Source of the DNA: a bacterium HR28
GTDB taxonomy: Bacteria > Chloroflexota > Chloroflexia > Thermomicrobiales > Thermomicrobiaceae
Assembly: GCA_002898255.1 (NCBI GenBank)
Contig: BEIE01000002.1
Location: 372,001 to 436,000 of the forward strand
DNA length: 64,000 nt
Reading direction: 5' to 3'
Both the position numbers and the translations under genes were made by a program. Under the pieces are notes generated by a model. The model was not told where the DNA came from, searched no databases, and was given only the letters and a program-made list of their open reading frames with translations. Every line of letters starts with the position of its first letter. Within the stretch, counting starts at the first letter, position 1. This document shows positions 60,916 through 64,000 of this stretch, one piece after another.

Positions 60916-62061
60916 ATGCACAGCGTCGACGTCATTGTGGTTGGGCTGGGTGTGATGGGGAGCTCGGCCGCCTTCCATCTCGCCCGGCGTGGCTATCGCA
61001 CGCTCGGCTTCGACGCGTTTCCACGCGGTCACGACCGTGGTTCCTCGCACGGGAAGACGCGTATTATCCGGACAGCGTACTACGAAGCACCGGACTATGT
61101 CCCGTTGGTACGACGTGCCTGGTCACTCTGGCGCGAACTGGAGGGGACGAGTGGGCGCCAGTTACTCAGTATGACAGGAGGACTGTACATCGGCCGCCCA
61201 GAGACCGCGCTGGTGAGCGGGGCACTGGCCAGCGCCCGCGAACACGGTCTCACACACGAACTCCTGGATGCGGAAACTGCGGCAGCACGCTTTCCAGGCC
61301 TGCGCTTGGCTCCGGATCAGGTTGCGGTATGGGAAGCCGATGTCGCCCTGATCGATCTGGAAGCAGCCGTGGCAGCACTCGTCGACGGAGCGCAGGCTGC
61401 GGGTGCAGAACTCCACTACTCCACCCCGGTGGAGCGCTGGATTCCGGACGGTGACGGGGTTCGGGTAGAGACGCCGCTCGGGACATTTCACGCAGAACGG
61501 CTCGTACTCGCTACTGGGCCCTGGCTTCCGGCGAGTGTCCCGGAACTCAACCTGCCGCTCACGGTTTGGCGAATCCTCCATGTGCATTTCGCCCCGACGA
61601 CACCGGGCCGCTACCGCGCGGAGCACTTCCCGTTCGCCTTATGGGAAGACAAGACCGGAATTTACGGTGCATTCCCAGAGCTTCCTGGCCAGGGAGTAAA
61701 GTTCGGCCGGCATGATGCCGGCGAAGTCTGTACGCCGGAGACGGTTCGCCGTACGGCCGAGCCCACCGAGATCGAGGAACTGCGCACGACGCTGGAGCGC
61801 TACTGGCCCGGCGCCAGCGGCCCCGTGCTGTGGTACCTGACCTGTCTCTACACGATGACCCCTGACCATCACTTCCTGATCGACCGACATCCAGAGTGGC
61901 CACAGGTAGTGCTCTGCAGCGCGTGTTCAGGACACGGCTTCAAGTTCGCTCCGGCGATCGGCGAACTCTTGGCTGATCTGGCAACCAAGCCGACGGCATC
62001 TCCACCGGCACTCTTCCGGCTCACACGACTCCAGATCGCGGAACACAAGCGCATTCCTTGA
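60916..62061 (+). CDS. monomeric sarcosine oxidase / N-methyl amino acid oxidase-like
   Basis: This 381-residue flavoprotein has the N-terminal FAD motif VVGLGVMGSSAAFHLA, GSSHGKTRIIRTAY and LTCLYTMTPDHHFLIDRHP. The Cys in TCLYT aligns with the Cys that binds FAD covalently in monomeric sarcosine oxidase. CSGHGFKFAPAIGE closes the cofactor site. It oxidises N-methyl groups to formaldehyde and hydrogen peroxide. ATG 60916 follows GTGAGGGG. Length is typical. It is a single gene. Confidence 0.9.
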   Translation: MHSVDVIVVGLGVMGSSAAFHLARRGYRTLGFDAFPRGHDRGSSHGKTRIIRTAYYEAPDYVPLVRRAWSLWRELEGTSGRQLLSMTGGLYIGRPETALVSGALASAREHGLTHELLDAETAAARFPGLRLAPDQVAVWEADVALIDLEAAVAALVDGAQAAGAELHYSTPVERWIPDGDGVRVETPLGTFHAERLVLATGPWLPASVPELNLPLTVWRILHVHFAPTTPGRYRAEHFPFALWEDKTGIYGAFPELPGQGVKFGRHDAGEVCTPETVRRTAEPTEIEELRTTLERYWPGASGPVLWYLTCLYTMTPDHHFLIDRHPEWPQVVLCSACSGHGFKFAPAIGELLADLATKPTASPPALFRLTRLQIAEHKRIP

Positions 62062-62275
62062 CGAGCCATGGTTGCAGTCAAGGAACTCGCAGTGACCGAC
62101 TCACGGAGCGACATCGGCAGGTTCTACCGATCGAGTCGCCCGACTGCCCTTCCACCGGCGTGCGAACCGGCTCCCACCAGCGAGCCAATTTGGGGAGCAC
62201 GAGGGGAGACAACGCCCGCTCGGAGAGACGTGACTCGGTGTTGAACACTTCGCAGGAGCTAGGGACGGACGCTCC

Positions 62276-62920
62276 TCAAGAACTGGACGGCTGGAGACCA
62301 AGTTCCGCGAGCGCGCGCGAGACTGAGTCCTCGGTGACCGGTCCGACCCAAGCCTTGCGAATCACCCCGTCGGCGTCGATCAGATACGTCTGAGGAATTC
62401 CATAAACGCGCCAGTCTCGGCTGACTGTTCCATCACGATCGAGCGCAATCGGGAAGGAGATTCCGAACTCCTGGACGAACTGCCGCACTGTGTCCGGATC
62501 CTCAAGCTGGTTAATGCCGACAACCACGAGCCCGGCCTGCTCGTAGCTCTGAGCGACCCGCTCCAGCGCCGGCATCTCCGCCCGACAGGGAGCGCACCAA
62601 GAAGCCCAGAAGTTGACGAGAACGGGACGACCGCGGAGCGCGCTCAGGTCAATCTCTCCACCGTCGAGGAGCGGGAGGCGAAAGTTGGGAGCAGGAGTCC
62701 CAACAGTCAGCGCTTGTGCCGCGAGGAAGTCACCGGCCGAAGGGGCGGGACGCGGCGTCTCACCGCGGCGCATCATCCAGACTGCAAGCCAGACGGCACT
62801 GACGAGGACCACAAGGAGCGCGATGTTCAGCCCAAGGAGAAGCCAAAGTGGGCGCTCTCGTCGCTGAACCGGGAGCATGTCCGGCAACGGACCGGATTGG
62901 TTTTGAAGCTGTTCAGCCAC
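62276..62920 (-). CDS. membrane-anchored thioredoxin-like protein (ResA/TlpA type)
   Basis: This 214-residue protein has an N-terminal membrane anchor (25-50) and an extracytoplasmic thioredoxin domain with NFWASWCAPCRAEMP (Cys109 and Cys112). VYGIPQTYLID supplies the cis-Pro. ResA/TlpA proteins reduce disulfides for cytochrome c maturation or other exported proteins. GTG 62920 follows GGGAGCC; the frame is open 52 codons further without homology. No ccm or res genes are beside it. Confidence 0.9.
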   Translation of the reverse strand: MAEQLQNQSGPLPDMLPVQRRERPLWLLLGLNIALLVVLVSAVWLAVWMMRRGETPRPAPSAGDFLAAQALTVGTPAPNFRLPLLDGGEIDLSALRGRPVLVNFWASWCAPCRAEMPALERVAQSYEQAGLVVVGINQLEDPDTVRQFVQEFGISFPIALDRDGTVSRDWRVYGIPQTYLIDADGVIRKAWVGPVTEDSVSRALAELGLQPSSS

Positions 62921-63397
62921 CCTGCGGCTCCCTCGCACAAGCCACTCTACCCGTAGGGAGTGTACTCCCAGACACTCGTGAAGATGAACCTCGCGCATGG
63001 TGACAGGCATGCTCAGAGCACAGTACAGCCCGTGGAATCCGACGTACTGCAACACGTCAGCGGACACCGTTCGCAAGCGACGGGGTTGAGCTGACAGCTG
63101 GCGTCGACAGGTGGCGGGGAAGAAACACGCACCTAGCCGGGGACACAGTGCTGCGGGGCCTCATCGCGCTGAAGCCGCCTTGCTTCTGTCGTGAAGTCAG
63201 AGGGCAGAAACGCTTCGAACCTCTTGAGCCCCGATCAACCAGGGCTGCGCCAGCACGGATGCGGGCAGGGAGATGGGGCAGCCGATCCACGGCGGGGAGT
63301 GACACATCCACGTTCGGGAACAGTGAGGCTAGCTGTATGTCCCGCGACACCGTTGCTGCTCATTGAGCAGCGAATGGAGCCGGCGCAGCTGTGACGC
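62921..63397. other. intergenic region before the thioredoxin-like gene
   Basis: This 477-base gap should hold the promoter of the thioredoxin-like gene. No further gene, repeat or RNA was recognised. Confidence 0.4.
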
Positions 63398-63880
63398 TCA
63401 CCAGGCCAGTTCCCGGTATTGCCGATCGAAGTAAATCAAGGGGTCATCGGCAGGACCAAGGTCCAGAGCCACGACTTCACCGACGAAGATCGAATGGTCG
63501 CCGCCATCGTAGCGGGCCCAGGGGCGGCACTCGATCCAGGCAAGGCAGCCATCGATGCGGGGAATCCCGAGGAGGCCGAGATGATGCGGGATGCGTGAGA
63601 AGCGTGGGTCAGCCAGTGGCGCGCGCCCGGCGAACTGCTCGGCGAGGAACTCCTGCTCCCGCGCCAACAAGTTCACGACCCATCCGGTCGCTTCCTCAAG
63701 AAGACGATGGCTCTGCTGCTCACGTCCGATGCAAACAAGGACGAGCGGTGGCTCCAGCGAGAGCGGGCAGAAAGCGGTGACTGTCACGCCGTGATAGCCC
63801 GATGGGTGGGCGGTCGTGACAACCGTCACTCCGGCCGCATGACGAGCCATCACGTCACGAAAGCGTTCTGGATCGACCAT
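63398..63880 (-). CDS. flavin reductase (FMN) domain protein
   Basis: This 160-residue protein matches the flavin reductase-like family (PF01613): RHAAGVTVVTT near 14, GVTVTAFCPLSLEPPLVLVC, GWVVNLLAREQEFLAEQFAG and a C-terminal PLIYFDRQYREL. It reduces FMN with NADH for a partner monooxygenase, or binds flavin. ATG 63880 follows GGGGGATATC. The partner is not in the window; upstream sequence to 64000 has no clear gene. Confidence 0.9.
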   Translation of the reverse strand: MVDPERFRDVMARHAAGVTVVTTAHPSGYHGVTVTAFCPLSLEPPLVLVCIGREQQSHRLLEEATGWVVNLLAREQEFLAEQFAGRAPLADPRFSRIPHHLGLLGIPRIDGCLAWIECRPWARYDGGDHSIFVGEVVALDLGPADDPLIYFDRQYRELAW

Positions 63881-64000
63881 AGGATATCCCCCCTGAGCGA
63901 CTCTCTTCCGAGCAGGCGCGACAGCCTGGACGTGACCACAGACACGGGCAACGAGGTTCGACGCCGGCATCCCCTGCGGTCAGCCAGGCAGCGAAGGATC

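Overview
The window is GC-rich bacterial DNA with dense coding on both strands, many GTG starts and strong purine-rich ribosome binding sites. Gene content suggests a Chloroflexota member of the Thermomicrobia type. This is inferred from exported proteins with long Thr/Pro linkers behind Tat-lipoprotein signals, an ECF transporter, a PknB-like kinase, a sortase and a large set of importers and oxidoreductases. I could not run a search to confirm it. No rRNA, tRNA or CRISPR array was seen.

Layout. 0.6-15.5 kb: a VOC protein, an atypical SDR, a one-polypeptide ECF energizing module (ATPase-ATPase-EcfT) with its S component, an ABC-2 exporter, an MFS carrier, a HEPN/MNT pair, an arsenate reductase-like protein, and a permease-phosphoesterase-tandem nitrilase operon. 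16-17.8 kb: a DUF262/HNH defence-type protein. 18.1-27 kb: genes that fit use of plant phenolic esters and methyl ethers (tannase/feruloyl-esterase family protein, LigM/DesA-like O-demethylase, orphan solute-binding lipoprotein, ThDP enzyme, AMP-forming CoA ligase). 27-33 kb: lgt, a Ser/Thr kinase, panC-panB-DUF2520 and a sortase.

33.4-50 kb is the most unusual part. A lone Lrp-type RAM domain protein precedes a two-gene PEP-synthase-like phosphotransferase resembling phenylphosphate synthase or rifampin phosphotransferase. A biotin carboxylase gene is divergent from a molybdenum hydroxylase operon (coxMSL type). Next is an eight-gene run: TorT-like binding protein, RbsA/RbsC-type ABC importer, biotin carrier, pxpB, pxpC, pxpA and the biotin transporter bioY. 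Biotin carboxylase, biotin carrier, KipI/PxpB and KipA/PxpC are the same four modules that make up urea carboxylase, here as separate genes joined to LamB/PxpA. I infer a biotin-dependent, ATP-driven lactam or amide ring-opening system fed by its own importer, possibly after hydroxylation of an N-heterocycle by the molybdenum enzyme.

50-64 kb: parAB, a 1.56-kb gene-poor stretch with a possible decayed gene, a HemL-like aminotransferase overlapping an Lrp regulator, an agmatinase-family protein with a small membrane protein, a phosphodiesterase, an ArsB-like permease, an O-methyltransferase, a sarcosine-oxidase-like flavoprotein, a membrane-anchored thioredoxin and a flavin reductase.
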